Shown: positions 9,099 through 17,389 of the stretch, piece by piece
Layout: each line of letters starts with the position of its first letter
Position numbering within the stretch: position 1 is the stretch's first letter
NCBI GenBank assembly: GCA_947627425.1
Contig: CANQVZ010000001.1
Coordinates: forward strand, 62,001-126,000
Source of the DNA: an uncultured Clostridia bacterium
GTDB taxonomy: Bacteria > Bacillota > Clostridia > Lachnospirales > CAG-274
Length of the DNA stretch: 64,000 bases
Direction of reading: 5' to 3'
Position numbers and translations under genes: made by a program
Notes under the pieces: generated by a model
What the model was told of the DNA's origin: nothing
The model's input: only the letters and a program-made list of their open reading frames with translations
Database searches by the model: none

Positions 9099-10172
9099 AT
9101 GACATCACTTTATATACACATACCCTTTTGCGTTAAAAAGTGCAATTACTGTGATTTTCTCAGCTTTCCCGATATGCGCCTCAAGGACGATTACAAAAAG
9201 GCGCTCATAAATGAAATAAATGCTTTTGACTGTTCTTCGGTCAAAAGCATTTTTATAGGCGGAGGCACGCCGTCCGTATTGGAAGGCGGGGACATAGCGG
9301 ATATAATGCAGAGCGCGGGGAAATTCAATATATCTGAAAATGCCGAAATAACAATAGAGGCGAACCCCGACACCATAACGGCAGGAAAGCTCAAAATTTA
9401 CAGACAAAACGGCATAAACAGGATAAGTATAGGCTTGCAGGCATGGCAGGACGGTCTGCTTGAAAAGCTCGGCAGAGTGCACAGCCGCGAGAGATTTTTG
9501 AGAGCCTATGACATCGCATCCAAATATTTTGACAATATCAACATAGACCTTATGTTTTCTTTGCCGTCGCAGACCTATGAAATGTGGCTTGAAACGCTTG
9601 AAAATGTTACGGCTCTTGAACCCAAGCATATTTCGGCTTATTCCCTCATCGTGGAGGAGGGCACGCCGTTTTACGGCATGGAGCTTGAACTCCCCGACGA
9701 GGAGACGGATAGAAAGATGTATCACAGCGCCGTTGATTTTCTTGCCTCAAAGGGCTATGAACAGTATGAAATATCCAATTTTGCCAAAAAAGGCTTTCAT
9801 TCCGTCCACAACTGTGTCTATTGGGAAAGAGGGGACTACAAGGGCTTCGGCTTGGGCGCGGCGAGCTTACTTAACAATGTGAGGTATAAGAACACCGAGA
9901 GCATGGACGAATATGTTTCGGGCGTTACCGTTGCGGAAAAAGAGGAGCTTTCGGACGAGGACATAAGGGCGGAATATATGTTTCTGGGGCTCAGGATGAA
10001 TAGGGGAGTGTCAATATCCCGTTTCAATGAGCTTTTCGGCAGGGATATGCTTTCGGAATATTCGGGCGTTATAAAAAAATACAGAAAATACTTTGTCATT
10101 TCGGGCGACAGGCTAAGCCTCACAACGGATGGCTTTGACATATCCAACATAATTATGTCGGAAATGCTTTAA
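9099..10172 (+). CDS. hemW: HemW-type radical SAM protein (heme chaperone family)
   Basis: A 357-residue radical SAM enzyme. Residues 11-18 form C-x3-C-x2-C followed by D-F. HemN coproporphyrinogen oxidases have a fourth cysteine at that place, so this is HemW rather than HemN. GGGTPS binds SAM, and the C-terminal HemN-type domain is present (FLGLRMNRGVS). HemW proteins are thought to insert heme into target proteins and lack oxidase activity. The window has no heme-synthesis genes. Start ATG 9099; an in-frame upstream ATG inside lepA (9075) is rejected because there is no site for it. It is co-transcribed with lepA. Confidence 0.9.
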   Translation: MTSLYIHIPFCVKKCNYCDFLSFPDMRLKDDYKKALINEINAFDCSSVKSIFIGGGTPSVLEGGDIADIMQSAGKFNISENAEITIEANPDTITAGKLKIYRQNGINRISIGLQAWQDGLLEKLGRVHSRERFLRAYDIASKYFDNINIDLMFSLPSQTYEMWLETLENVTALEPKHISAYSLIVEEGTPFYGMELELPDEETDRKMYHSAVDFLASKGYEQYEISNFAKKGFHSVHNCVYWERGDYKGFGLGAASLLNNVRYKNTESMDEYVSGVTVAEKEELSDEDIRAEYMFLGLRMNRGVSISRFNELFGRDMLSEYSGVIKKYRKYFVISGDRLSLTTDGFDISNIIMSEML

Positions 10173-10186
10173 ACATATATGACATA

Positions 10187-10307
10187 TTGACAGCTTGAAA
10201 ACTGTGCAATATTAACAAATTAACAAAAAGGTAAAATTTTTAAAAGGAAATTTATAGGTTTTGTTGAATATTATTTTATAAGGCTCGGACTGCGCCATAG
10301 TCCGTGC
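10187..10307 (+). promoter_or_regulatory. Promoter and structured leader of the EF-G paralogue
   Basis: TTGACA (10187-10192), a 17-base spacer and TATTAA (10210-10215) make a good sigma-A promoter in the 169-base gap after hemW. It implies a leader of about 120 bases. The leader contains a hairpin GC-t-CGGACT / AGTCCG-t-GC (10283-10307, seven-base loop) with no U tract after it, so it is not a terminator. Its role is unknown. Confidence 0.55.
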
Positions 10308-10341
10308 AAATTATGAAAAATAACTGATATGGGGTGACTTT

Positions 10342-12426
10342 ATGAAAAATTATTCGGCAGGTCAAATCAGAAATGTAGCCGTATTGGGACACAGCGGCTG
10401 CGGCAAGACAACTATTGTCGAGGCTTGTCTGCACGTAAGCGGCGGCTCAAAGAGATTTGGCAAAATTGATGAAGGCAACACGGTAAGCGATTATGACGCA
10501 GAGGAGATAAAGAGAAAGGTCTCCATAAGCTCATCCATCGTTCCCGTTGAATGGCTCGATGAAAAGATAAACTTTATCGATACTCCCGGTTACTTCGACT
10601 TTGTGGGTGAGGTAAAGGAGGCGCTTGCGGTAGCCGACCTTGCGCTTATAGTGGTAGACGGTAAATCGGGCGTTCAGGTAGGTACCGAAAAGGCGTGGGA
10701 AATGGCAACAGAAGCCAATGTTCCCAAGATGATAATTGTGAACGGCATGGACGATGAAAACGCCAACTGGGAAGAGGTTTGCGAGGCTTTGAAGCAGGCA
10801 TTCGGCAAGAGCGTTGCGCCCATACAGCTTCCCTTCTATGAGGACGGCAAGTATGTGGGCTTTGTAAATGCCATCAGAAGACAGGCAAGAAAGTTCGCAA
10901 ACGGACTTGTAGAGCCCTGCGATATGCCCGACGGCTTAAGCGACGAGGTTGAAACTATCAGAAATATGATAGAAGAAGCCGTTGCCGAAACCGATGACGA
11001 GCTTATGGAAAAGTTCTTCGCAGAGGAAAGCTTTACCGACGACGAGATACACAAGGGACTTAACATCGGTATAGTTGAAGGAGTTGTTACTCCCGTTATT
11101 TCAAGCTCCGCAATAAATACTTTGGGTATAAGAGTGCTTATGAATTCTATCAATAAGTTCCTCCCGCCCACAAACAAGGTTAGACCCGTTATGGAGGCTA
11201 TCAATCCCAAGACAGACGACACGGTTGAGATCAACTGCGATGAGTCGGAGCCTGCGGCAGCCTTCGTGTTCAAGACCATATCCGATCCCTATGTAGGCCG
11301 TTTGAGTATATTCAAGGTTTGCAGCGGCGTTATAAAGAAGGATATGATGCTTAAGAATGTAAACAAGAACATTGCCGAGAAGATAGGCAAGGTTTATGTT
11401 ATAAGAGGTAAGGAGCAGATAGAGGTGGACAGGCTTAATGCAGGCGATATAGGCGCCGTTGCAAAGCTCCAGAACACCAGCACCAACGATACTCTCGCTT
11501 CTGCCGACAGACCCGTTGAGCTCAAGCCAATAGAGTTCCCCAAGCCCTATCTTTCAAAGGGTATCACTCCCAAGACAAAGGGCGACGAGGACAAGCTTGC
11601 GGGCGCTGTTGCCAAGATGCTTGAGGAGGACAAGACTCTCGACTTTAAGGTAGACAAGGAGACAAAGCAGTCTGTCATCACAGGTATTGGCGATACTCAT
11701 ATCGATGTATTTGTAAGCAAGCTTAAGAGCAAATATAAGATCGAGGTTGAGCTTTCCGATCCCGTTATACCTCACAGAGAGATGATAAAGAGCAAGGAAC
11801 AGGTTAGATATAAGCATAAGAAGCAGTCGGGCGGCGGCGGACAGTACGGCGATGTTGAGATCATCTTCGAGCCGAGCGGCGACATCACGATTCCTTATGT
11901 ATTTGAAGAGCAGATTTTCGGCGGCGCCGTACCCAAGCAGTACTTCCCCGCTGTTGAAAAGGGTCTTCAGGACTGCGTAAAGGCAGGACCTCTTGCGGGC
12001 TATCCCGTTGTGGGCATAAAGGCTACTCTTGTAGACGGCTCATATCACCCCGTTGACTCAAACGAAGTTTCCTTCAAGATGGCTGCCATAGGCGCCTTCA
12101 AGGAGGCATTCAAGAAGGCTAAGTCGGCTATCATGGAGCCTATCAACACGGTTGAGGTTATCGTTCCCGACAGCTACACAGGCGATGTTATGGGCGATCT
12201 CAACAAGAGAAGAGGCCGTATACTCGGTATGGAGGCTCACCACGGCAAACAGCACATCACAGCCGAGGTACCCGCTTATGAAATGATAAAGTACGCTACA
12301 GACCTCAGAAGTATGACTCAGGGCAGAGGCGAATTCACTATGGAATTCACACGCTTTGAGGAGGCTCCTCACGAGGTTCAGGAAAATGTTATTGCCAAGA
12401 GAAAGAGTATGCTTGAAGGCAAATAA
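10342..12426 (+). CDS. EF-G-like translational GTPase (EF-G paralogue)
   Basis: A 694-residue protein with the full EF-G domain order. G1 is GHSGCGKT (16-23) and G3 is DTPG (80-83). G4 reads NGMD (134-137) instead of NKMD, and the switch region reads KRKVSIS where canonical EF-G has ERGITI. EEIKRKVSISSS...VEWLDEKINFIDTPGYFDFVGE is the pattern of the EF-G-like subfamily seen beside canonical FusA in many Clostridia, and no rpsL, rpsG or tuf genes adjoin, so this is unlikely to be the housekeeping EF-G. Domains II-V are complete (HKKQSGGGGQYGDV; PVVGIKATLVDGSYHPVDS). Its role is not established. It is not a close match to Tet(M)-type protection proteins. Confidence 0.85.
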   Translation: MKNYSAGQIRNVAVLGHSGCGKTTIVEACLHVSGGSKRFGKIDEGNTVSDYDAEEIKRKVSISSSIVPVEWLDEKINFIDTPGYFDFVGEVKEALAVADLALIVVDGKSGVQVGTEKAWEMATEANVPKMIIVNGMDDENANWEEVCEALKQAFGKSVAPIQLPFYEDGKYVGFVNAIRRQARKFANGLVEPCDMPDGLSDEVETIRNMIEEAVAETDDELMEKFFAEESFTDDEIHKGLNIGIVEGVVTPVISSSAINTLGIRVLMNSINKFLPPTNKVRPVMEAINPKTDDTVEINCDESEPAAAFVFKTISDPYVGRLSIFKVCSGVIKKDMMLKNVNKNIAEKIGKVYVIRGKEQIEVDRLNAGDIGAVAKLQNTSTNDTLASADRPVELKPIEFPKPYLSKGITPKTKGDEDKLAGAVAKMLEEDKTLDFKVDKETKQSVITGIGDTHIDVFVSKLKSKYKIEVELSDPVIPHREMIKSKEQVRYKHKKQSGGGGQYGDVEIIFEPSGDITIPYVFEEQIFGGAVPKQYFPAVEKGLQDCVKAGPLAGYPVVGIKATLVDGSYHPVDSNEVSFKMAAIGAFKEAFKKAKSAIMEPINTVEVIVPDSYTGDVMGDLNKRRGRILGMEAHHGKQHITAEVPAYEMIKYATDLRSMTQGRGEFTMEFTRFEEAPHEVQENVIAKRKSMLEGK

Positions 12427-12457
12427 TTAAGTTTTCTCATTTTTTGTTTCTTTTCTT

Positions 12458-12500
12458 AAATCTCCCGTATGACCCTTTATTGGTCGTACGGGAGATTTTT
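12458..12500 (+). terminator. Very strong terminator after the EF-G paralogue
   Basis: A 17-base stem (12458-12474 with 12482-12498, one T-G wobble; core TCTCCCGTA/TACGGGAGA) with a seven-base loop, followed by further T residues. Confidence 0.95.
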
Positions 12501-12525
12501 ATATATTCAAAATGCTTGTTTGCAC

Positions 12526-12553
12526 TTGAATTATATCCCTGTTTTGGTATAAT
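12526..12553 (+). promoter_or_regulatory. Promoter for the flavin reductase gene
   Basis: A consensus -10 TATAAT (12548-12553) preceded by TGG (extended -10), with TTGAAT (12526-12531) 16 bases upstream as a -35 box. A small GACGG/CCGTC hairpin lies in the short leader. Confidence 0.65.
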
Positions 12554-12606
12554 TAAATCAAGACGGTCAATGCCGTCAAAAATTTTAGGAAAAGAGGTAA
12601 TTTTTT

Positions 12607-13170
12607 ATGAGAAAAAAACTGGAAATAACGGAAGGCATATTCCCCATGCCCGTTCTTATGGTAGCCACCTATAACGAGGACGGCAGCGTGAATGTTATGA
12701 ATGCCGCATGGGGCACCATGCAGGAGAGGGGAAATGTGGCGCTCAATCTTACCGAGAGCCATAAGACCGTCAAAAACATAAAGGCAAGAGGCGCTTTTAC
12801 GGTGAGTATTGCCGATGCCTCTCATATTGCCGAGGCGGATTATTTCGGTGTGGAATCGGGCAATAATGTTGCGGATAAGTTTGCGCGCAGCGGACTTACT
12901 TCGAGCAAAGCCGAGACCGTTGACGCTCCCGTTATAAATGAATTTCCCGTTTGCCTTGAGTGTGAATTTATAGAATATCAGGACGGCAAATACGGCTGCG
13001 GCGTTATAGGCAAGGTAGTCAATGTTACGGCTGACGAAAGCGTTATAAAGGACGGCAATATAGATATGTCGCTTGTAAATGCCATTGCCTTCGATCCCTA
13101 CACGCACGGCTACTATAAGGTGACCGAAAGAGTGGGCGAAGCCTTCAAGGATGGATTTAAGCTTAAATAA
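12607..13170 (+). CDS. Flavin reductase-like domain protein (FMN-binding split barrel)
   Basis: A 187-residue protein of the flavin reductase-like family. The pattern is PMPVLMVATYNEDGSVNVMNAAWGT (strand and FMN loop), then LNLTESHKTVKNIKARGAFTVSI and DYFGVESGNNVADKFARSGL, typical of the single-domain FMN-binding split barrels found in anaerobes. It could reduce flavins or act as a small oxidoreductase with FMN; the partner is unknown. The start has AAAAGAGG nearby. It is transcribed alone between a strong terminator and the repeat-rich gap before rqcH. Confidence 0.85.
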   Translation: MRKKLEITEGIFPMPVLMVATYNEDGSVNVMNAAWGTMQERGNVALNLTESHKTVKNIKARGAFTVSIADASHIAEADYFGVESGNNVADKFARSGLTSSKAETVDAPVINEFPVCLECEFIEYQDGKYGCGVIGKVVNVTADESVIKDGNIDMSLVNAIAFDPYTHGYYKVTERVGEAFKDGFKLK

Positions 13171-13174
13171 AAAG

Positions 13175-13326
13175 GCAGAGCGATATTCTCCCGCCCTGCC
13201 GAAATGTGTGAAGAATTGCAGGGCGATATTCTCCCGCCCTGCTGAAATGTGTGAAGAAGTGTATCGCCGCACCCTTGTCTTTCCTCCGCTCTCGAAAAAA
13301 AGGTTCGCTTAAGGAAAGACGAAGGG
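13175..13326 (+). repeat. 43-bp tandem repeat and long inverted repeat
   Basis: Almost two copies of a 43-base unit start at about 13175 and 13218. Each holds the inverted pair GCAGGGCG/CGCCCTGC (the first copy with two changes) around an ATATTCTC loop. Next comes an imperfect inverted repeat of about 14 bases (13272-13285 with 13312-13326, CCCTTGTCTTTCC / GGAAAGACGAAGGG). Together with copy A3 at 13373 these fill the 263-base gap between the convergent flavin reductase and rqcH genes. They may form terminators, though no long U tract follows. Confidence 0.75.
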
Positions 13327-13372
13327 CGCTTTTGGCTTTGGCACAAAGCTAGGTAAAACCTATCCCTTTTAA

Positions 13373-13398
13373 TTGTAGGGGCGTGCATTGCACGCCCG
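13373..13398 (+). repeat. Dispersed repeat, family A, half copy A3
   Basis: A 26-base segment identical to the right end of copy A2 (37272-37297): TTGTAGG followed by the hairpin GGGCGTGC-at-TGCACGCCC. Only this single hairpin module of family A is present here. Confidence 0.85.
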
Positions 13399-13433
13399 GT
13401 TTACTGAACCATTGTAAATACTATAAATTTTGC

Positions 13434-15197
13434 CTACTCCCCCTGCCTAAGCCTTTCCGTTATTTTCTCGTCGGCGTCGACATAGGCTGTTTTATTGGTC
13501 TCGTATATCACCATTCCGGGCTTTGCGCCGTTTGGCTTTTTTACATTCCGTTTTTCGGTGTAGTCCACGGGCACCATAGGCGAGCCCTTTGCCTTGCTGA
13601 AGCAGGCGGCAAGCTGCGCGGCTTCTGTGAGAGTGCTGTCGGGGAAGGCCTCGCCCTTGCTTATGACTATCACATGAGAGCCGGGTATATTCTTGGTATG
13701 CAGCCACATATCCCTTGGCTTTGCTGTTTTAAGCGTAAGCTCGTCGTTCTGGTAGTTGTTTTTGCCCACATATATATCGTAGCCGTCGGAAGAAATGAAA
13801 TGCATGGGCTTTGATTTTTTCTGCGATGGCTTTTCCTTTGCACCCTTCACTTTTTTGATATATCCGTTCTCCCTCAGCTCCCGCCTTATTTCCTTTATGT
13901 CCTGCTCGGTGCGACAGTTTGCTATGGAGGCAAGCACCGTTTCAAGATACTGCGTTTCCTCCTCGTTTGCCTTCATCTGCTCCGCAAGCGCCTCGGCTGT
14001 TCTCTTTGCCTTGTTGTAGGCTTTAAAATATTTCTGGGCGTTTTCGGAGGGCGTTTTGTCGCCCTCAAGAGGCACGCTTATCATTTCCTGCTTATCCGAA
14101 TAGAAATTCAAAAGCTCCGCCCTTGTCATACCCTTTTTGATGGAATAAATATTCGCCGTTATAAGCTCGCCCCAAAGCCTAAGCTCGTCCTTGTTTTCGG
14201 TCTCCTTAAGCGTTTTAAGCTGTATTTCCTTTTTTCTCACGCATCTCTCTATATTCTGCGATACCAGCTTTTTGAGATCCTGCGTTTTTTGATTTATTCT
14301 GTACGCAAAGTCTCTTGTCCTGTAAAAATCCTCCGTAAGGGCGGACATTGAATCATATTTTTTTATGTCAAAGGCTTTAAATTGCAGGGTCTCAACGGGC
14401 GAAAAGTCCATGAGCCTGCCGTTTTCGCCCTTTATAAGACAGGGTGAAAATATGCCCTTTTTAATATCCTCGGAAAGCTCCGAAAGCCTTGTATAAAGCC
14501 TGTCTTTTTCACCCTCGCTAAGCTCTGCGCAGAAATCCGATGGCTCCACATCCGCTCTCACACATATTTCGGAGGCTATCATGGGGCTTATGCCCACAAA
14601 GCTTTGATATATCATAGCCTGTGCTTTTTTGTTGGCGCTGTTTTCAAAAGCCGTGTCAAAGTCGCTTTTGCCGAAGCAAAGCGTGTCGAGCTTTCCCTGA
14701 GAGGGAGGAAGAACATACTCCCTGCCGGGCAGTACCTCTCTTACGGAGCTTTTGTCGTGCGTTATGTGCTTTATGCACTCCAGTATATTGTTGTTCTCGT
14801 CCGTAAGTATAAGGTTGCTGTGCCTTCCCATTATTTCGAGTATGAGCTTTTTGACGGAAAAGTCGCCCATTTCGTTCATGCTCTCAATATATATGTTGAC
14901 TATCCTTTCAAGCCCAGGCTGTTCTATGTCTATTATTTTTCCGCCCATTATGTGCTTTCGCATGACCATGCAGAAAAGGGGAGGAGTGAGGGGATTGGCT
15001 TTGTTTTCGTCCGTGAAGTGAAACTTGGGATTTGAGGGATTGGCTGTGAGGAGAAGTCTGCGCGCGCTGCCGTAGCGCCTTATTCCGAGAATTATCTCAT
15101 CGCTTTCGGGCTGATATATTTTGTCTATCTTGCCGTCAATTATGCCTTCTTTTACCTCTTTTACAAGCGCCGCGACGCTTATTCCGTCCATTGCCAT
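13434..15197 (-). CDS. rqcH: RqcH (NFACT family), ribosome-associated quality control factor
   Basis: A 587-residue NFACT protein (older name FbpA, fibronectin-binding). The NFACT-N domain is followed by a helix-hairpin-helix region, a long charged coiled coil (about 290-450), and the NFACT-R domain (DIYVGKNNYQNDELT, then AKPRDMWLHTKNIPGSHVI). RqcH binds obstructed 50S subunits with a peptidyl-tRNA and adds C-terminal alanine tails. Residues 97-98 are Glu-Arg where B. subtilis RqcH has the essential Asp-Arg pair. The start has AAGGAGG eight bases before it; a second ATG two codons in is further from the site. It is divergent from yicC, matching the Firmicutes yloA-yloC neighbourhood. Confidence 0.93.
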   Translation of the reverse strand: MAMDGISVAALVKEVKEGIIDGKIDKIYQPESDEIILGIRRYGSARRLLLTANPSNPKFHFTDENKANPLTPPLFCMVMRKHIMGGKIIDIEQPGLERIVNIYIESMNEMGDFSVKKLILEIMGRHSNLILTDENNNILECIKHITHDKSSVREVLPGREYVLPPSQGKLDTLCFGKSDFDTAFENSANKKAQAMIYQSFVGISPMIASEICVRADVEPSDFCAELSEGEKDRLYTRLSELSEDIKKGIFSPCLIKGENGRLMDFSPVETLQFKAFDIKKYDSMSALTEDFYRTRDFAYRINQKTQDLKKLVSQNIERCVRKKEIQLKTLKETENKDELRLWGELITANIYSIKKGMTRAELLNFYSDKQEMISVPLEGDKTPSENAQKYFKAYNKAKRTAEALAEQMKANEEETQYLETVLASIANCRTEQDIKEIRRELRENGYIKKVKGAKEKPSQKKSKPMHFISSDGYDIYVGKNNYQNDELTLKTAKPRDMWLHTKNIPGSHVIVISKGEAFPDSTLTEAAQLAACFSKAKGSPMVPVDYTEKRNVKKPNGAKPGMVIYETNKTAYVDADEKITERLRQGE

Positions 15198-15377
15198 GCC
15201 TTTCGCCTCCTTGTATTTATGTAATTATAACATATATATTTATTTTTTCAACAACAAAAAAAGAAAAAAAGTCTTTTATTTGTTCCCAAAATATAGTATA
15301 ATATAAAATAGTATATTGTGCAGTGCTATGAGCTGTACTAAAAAAGCATATTATTTTATTAATGTGAGGTAGTTGCA

Positions 15378-16259
15378 ATGAAAAGTATGACAGGCTACGG
15401 CAGAGGAGAATGCACGCTTTTCAACAGAAAGTTTGTTGTGGAGCTGAAAGCCGTAAATCACAGATACAACGACATAACCATAAAAATGCCGAGAACGATG
15501 CTTGTGTACGAGGACGGCATAAAAAGGGCAATAGCGTCAAAGGTGTTCAGAGGCAAGATAGATGTGTATGTGACCTTTGAGAGCTTTTCCGATGATGATG
15601 TGAGCATAACGGTAAACGAAAGCCTTGCCCGTGGTTATGTGAAGGCCCTTGAAGGCATTAAAGAAAGCTTTGACATAAAGGACGACATAAGCCTTGAGCT
15701 TGTGGCAAAGTTCCCCGATGTCATAAGCGTTGACAAGGGCATAACAAGCGAGGAGGCAGGCAGCGAGATACAGCAGTGTCTTATGACGGCTGTAAACGAG
15801 GCTGTGGACAGCTTTGTCGCTATGCGCACCATAGAGGGCGAAACGCTCAAAAACAACATAATAGATAAGCTCGATGTTATTTTTGACGCCGTTCAAAGGA
15901 TAGAAAAAAGAGCGCCCGAGGTATCCAAGGACTACAGAAAGCGCCTTGAAGACAAGCTCAAGGAGCTGGACGAGATACAGGCGGACGAGTCCAGAATACT
16001 CACGGAAGTGCTCATCTTCTCTGACAAGGCTTGTATAGATGAGGAAATAACAAGGCTCTACAGCCACATAGAACAGATGCGTTCCATAATAGAAGAACCT
16101 GTACCCGTGGGCAGAAAGCTCGATTTCCTCATTCAGGAGATGAACAGGGAAGTAAACACAATAGGCTCCAAATCTAACGATCTGGAGATAACGAACATCA
16201 TTGTGGACACAAAGAGCGAGATAGAAAAAATAAGAGAGCAGATACAGAATATAGAGTAA
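15378..16259 (+). CDS. yicC: YicC/YloC family endoribonuclease-like protein
   Basis: A 293-residue cytosolic protein. The N-terminus MKSMTGYGRGE and the VNHRYNDITIKMPR block are the signature of the YicC family, and the C-terminal DUF1732 part ends with LDFLIQEMNREVNTIGSKS and IVDTKSEIEKIREQIQNIE. Family members have been linked to RNA cleavage and small-RNA turnover. It heads the block yicC-gmk-rpoZ-priA-def-fmt; gmk starts 18 bases downstream. The remA gene often found between yicC and gmk is absent. Confidence 0.93.
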   Translation: MKSMTGYGRGECTLFNRKFVVELKAVNHRYNDITIKMPRTMLVYEDGIKRAIASKVFRGKIDVYVTFESFSDDDVSITVNESLARGYVKALEGIKESFDIKDDISLELVAKFPDVISVDKGITSEEAGSEIQQCLMTAVNEAVDSFVAMRTIEGETLKNNIIDKLDVIFDAVQRIEKRAPEVSKDYRKRLEDKLKELDEIQADESRILTEVLIFSDKACIDEEITRLYSHIEQMRSIIEEPVPVGRKLDFLIQEMNREVNTIGSKSNDLEITNIIVDTKSEIEKIREQIQNIE

Positions 16260-16277
16260 TTTAAGGAGGACTTATTT

Positions 16278-16883
16278 ATGTCAAGAGGTATGCTTCTTGT
16301 GCTGTCGGGTCCTTCCGGCTCGGGCAAGGGCACGGTGCTTGCCGAGTTTCTGCGCGAGGAGGATTTCAAGGTATCCGTTTCAGCCACCTCCCGCAAGCCC
16401 CGCCCGGGCGATGAGGAGGGCGTGACATATTTCTTCAAGACACGGGAAGAATTTGAACATATGATAGAATGCAATGAATTCTTTGAATATGCCGTGTTCA
16501 ACGGAAATTATTACGGCACTCCCAAGCAGAATGTAATGGAATGTTTAAACGAGGGCAACAATGTAATACTTGAAATAGAGGTTCAGGGCGCCATGCAGGT
16601 GAGGGCGGCGGTGCCGGATGCGGTGCTCGTGTTTATGATACCGCCCGATAAGGATGTACTTCGGCAGAGGCTGGAGGGCAGACAGACCGAGGAAAGAGAG
16701 GTCATAGACCAAAGGCTTGCCACGGCGCTTAAGGAAGTTGAATACATAGACTGTTACGACTATGTTGTAATAAATGATGAACTTGACAAAGCCGTTGCCG
16801 ATCTGAGATCGGCTGTGGGCGACGCAAGGGAAAAGAGAAAGAAAAATTCGGAATTTATTAAGAAATTTAAGGGAGAGATCTAA
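16278..16883 (+). CDS. gmk: Guanylate kinase
   Basis: A 201-residue enzyme converting GMP and ATP to GDP and ADP. The P-loop SGPSGSGKGT is at residues 10-19. The GMP-binding segment SVSATSRKPRPGDEEGVTYFF follows, then EFFEYAVFNGNYYGTPK, all diagnostic. AAGGAGG lies before the ATG. rpoZ begins two bases after the stop, so the pair is tightly coupled. Confidence 0.97.
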   Translation: MSRGMLLVLSGPSGSGKGTVLAEFLREEDFKVSVSATSRKPRPGDEEGVTYFFKTREEFEHMIECNEFFEYAVFNGNYYGTPKQNVMECLNEGNNVILEIEVQGAMQVRAAVPDAVLVFMIPPDKDVLRQRLEGRQTEEREVIDQRLATALKEVEYIDCYDYVVINDELDKAVADLRSAVGDAREKRKKNSEFIKKFKGEI

Positions 16884-16884
16884 A

Positions 16885-17331
16885 ATGTTAAGACCATCTT
16901 ATGCAGAACTTATGGACACAATGAACAAAAATTCGGAGAAGGATGTTACAAGCAGATACACCGTTGTTATTGCCGCCGCTAAGAGAGCAAGGCAGATAAT
17001 AGACGGCGACGACCCCATGATAAACGAAGGCGCGGACGAAAACAAGCCCGTGTCCATAGCCGTTGAGGAAATAAGAGAAGGCAAGATAAGCGTAGTGCCG
17101 GAGGGTCAGGGCACTAAGCTCAAGCCCAAGAAGTCGGACGAGGAAGAACAGATCAGACGAGAGCTTGAACGCAAGCCTGTTGTGATAAGCGAAAATGACG
17201 CCGAGGACTCCGACGAAGAGGACGCAGAGGGCGAGGATTTCGGCTCGGATATCGACTTTGACGATGCCGAGGACGACAGCTTTGATGAAGAGGACTATAT
17301 GCCCGAAGATGAAAGCTTTGACGAAGAATGA
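16885..17331 (+). CDS. rpoZ: RNA polymerase omega subunit with long acidic tail
   Basis: The first 75 or so residues are an omega subunit (MLRPSYAELM; SRYTVVIAAAKRARQI; NKPVSIAVEEIREGKI). Omega helps fold the beta-prime subunit. Typical Firmicutes omega is about 65-90 residues. This one is 148, because a highly acidic low-complexity tail of about 50 residues (rich in Asp and Glu, with Phe, Tyr and Ser) follows a short basic linker. The deformylase three genes on also has an acidic tail. It is co-transcribed with gmk, and a terminator hairpin separates it from priA. Confidence 0.92.
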   Translation: MLRPSYAELMDTMNKNSEKDVTSRYTVVIAAAKRARQIIDGDDPMINEGADENKPVSIAVEEIREGKISVVPEGQGTKLKPKKSDEEEQIRRELERKPVVISENDAEDSDEEDAEGEDFGSDIDFDDAEDDSFDEEDYMPEDESFDEE

Positions 17332-17336
17332 TCATA

Positions 17337-17371
17337 AAAGGGCTGAAGCAATGCTAAAGCCCTTTATTTTT
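17337..17371 (+). terminator. Terminator between rpoZ and priA
   Basis: AAAGGGCT (17337-17344) pairs with AGCCCTTT (17358-17365), then ATTTTTT. It lies 15 bases before the priA start and would reduce read-through from gmk-rpoZ. Confidence 0.85.
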
Positions 17372-17389
17372 TGCGGGGGAGGTGCTATG

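Noticed and set aside
10342-12426. Tet(M)-like ribosome protection (resistance) protein
   Set aside because: The sequence fits the chromosomal EF-G-like subfamily and lies among housekeeping genes without mobile-element signs.
13175-13258. CRISPR array
   Set aside because: The two 43-base units are adjacent without unique spacers and there are no cas genes.
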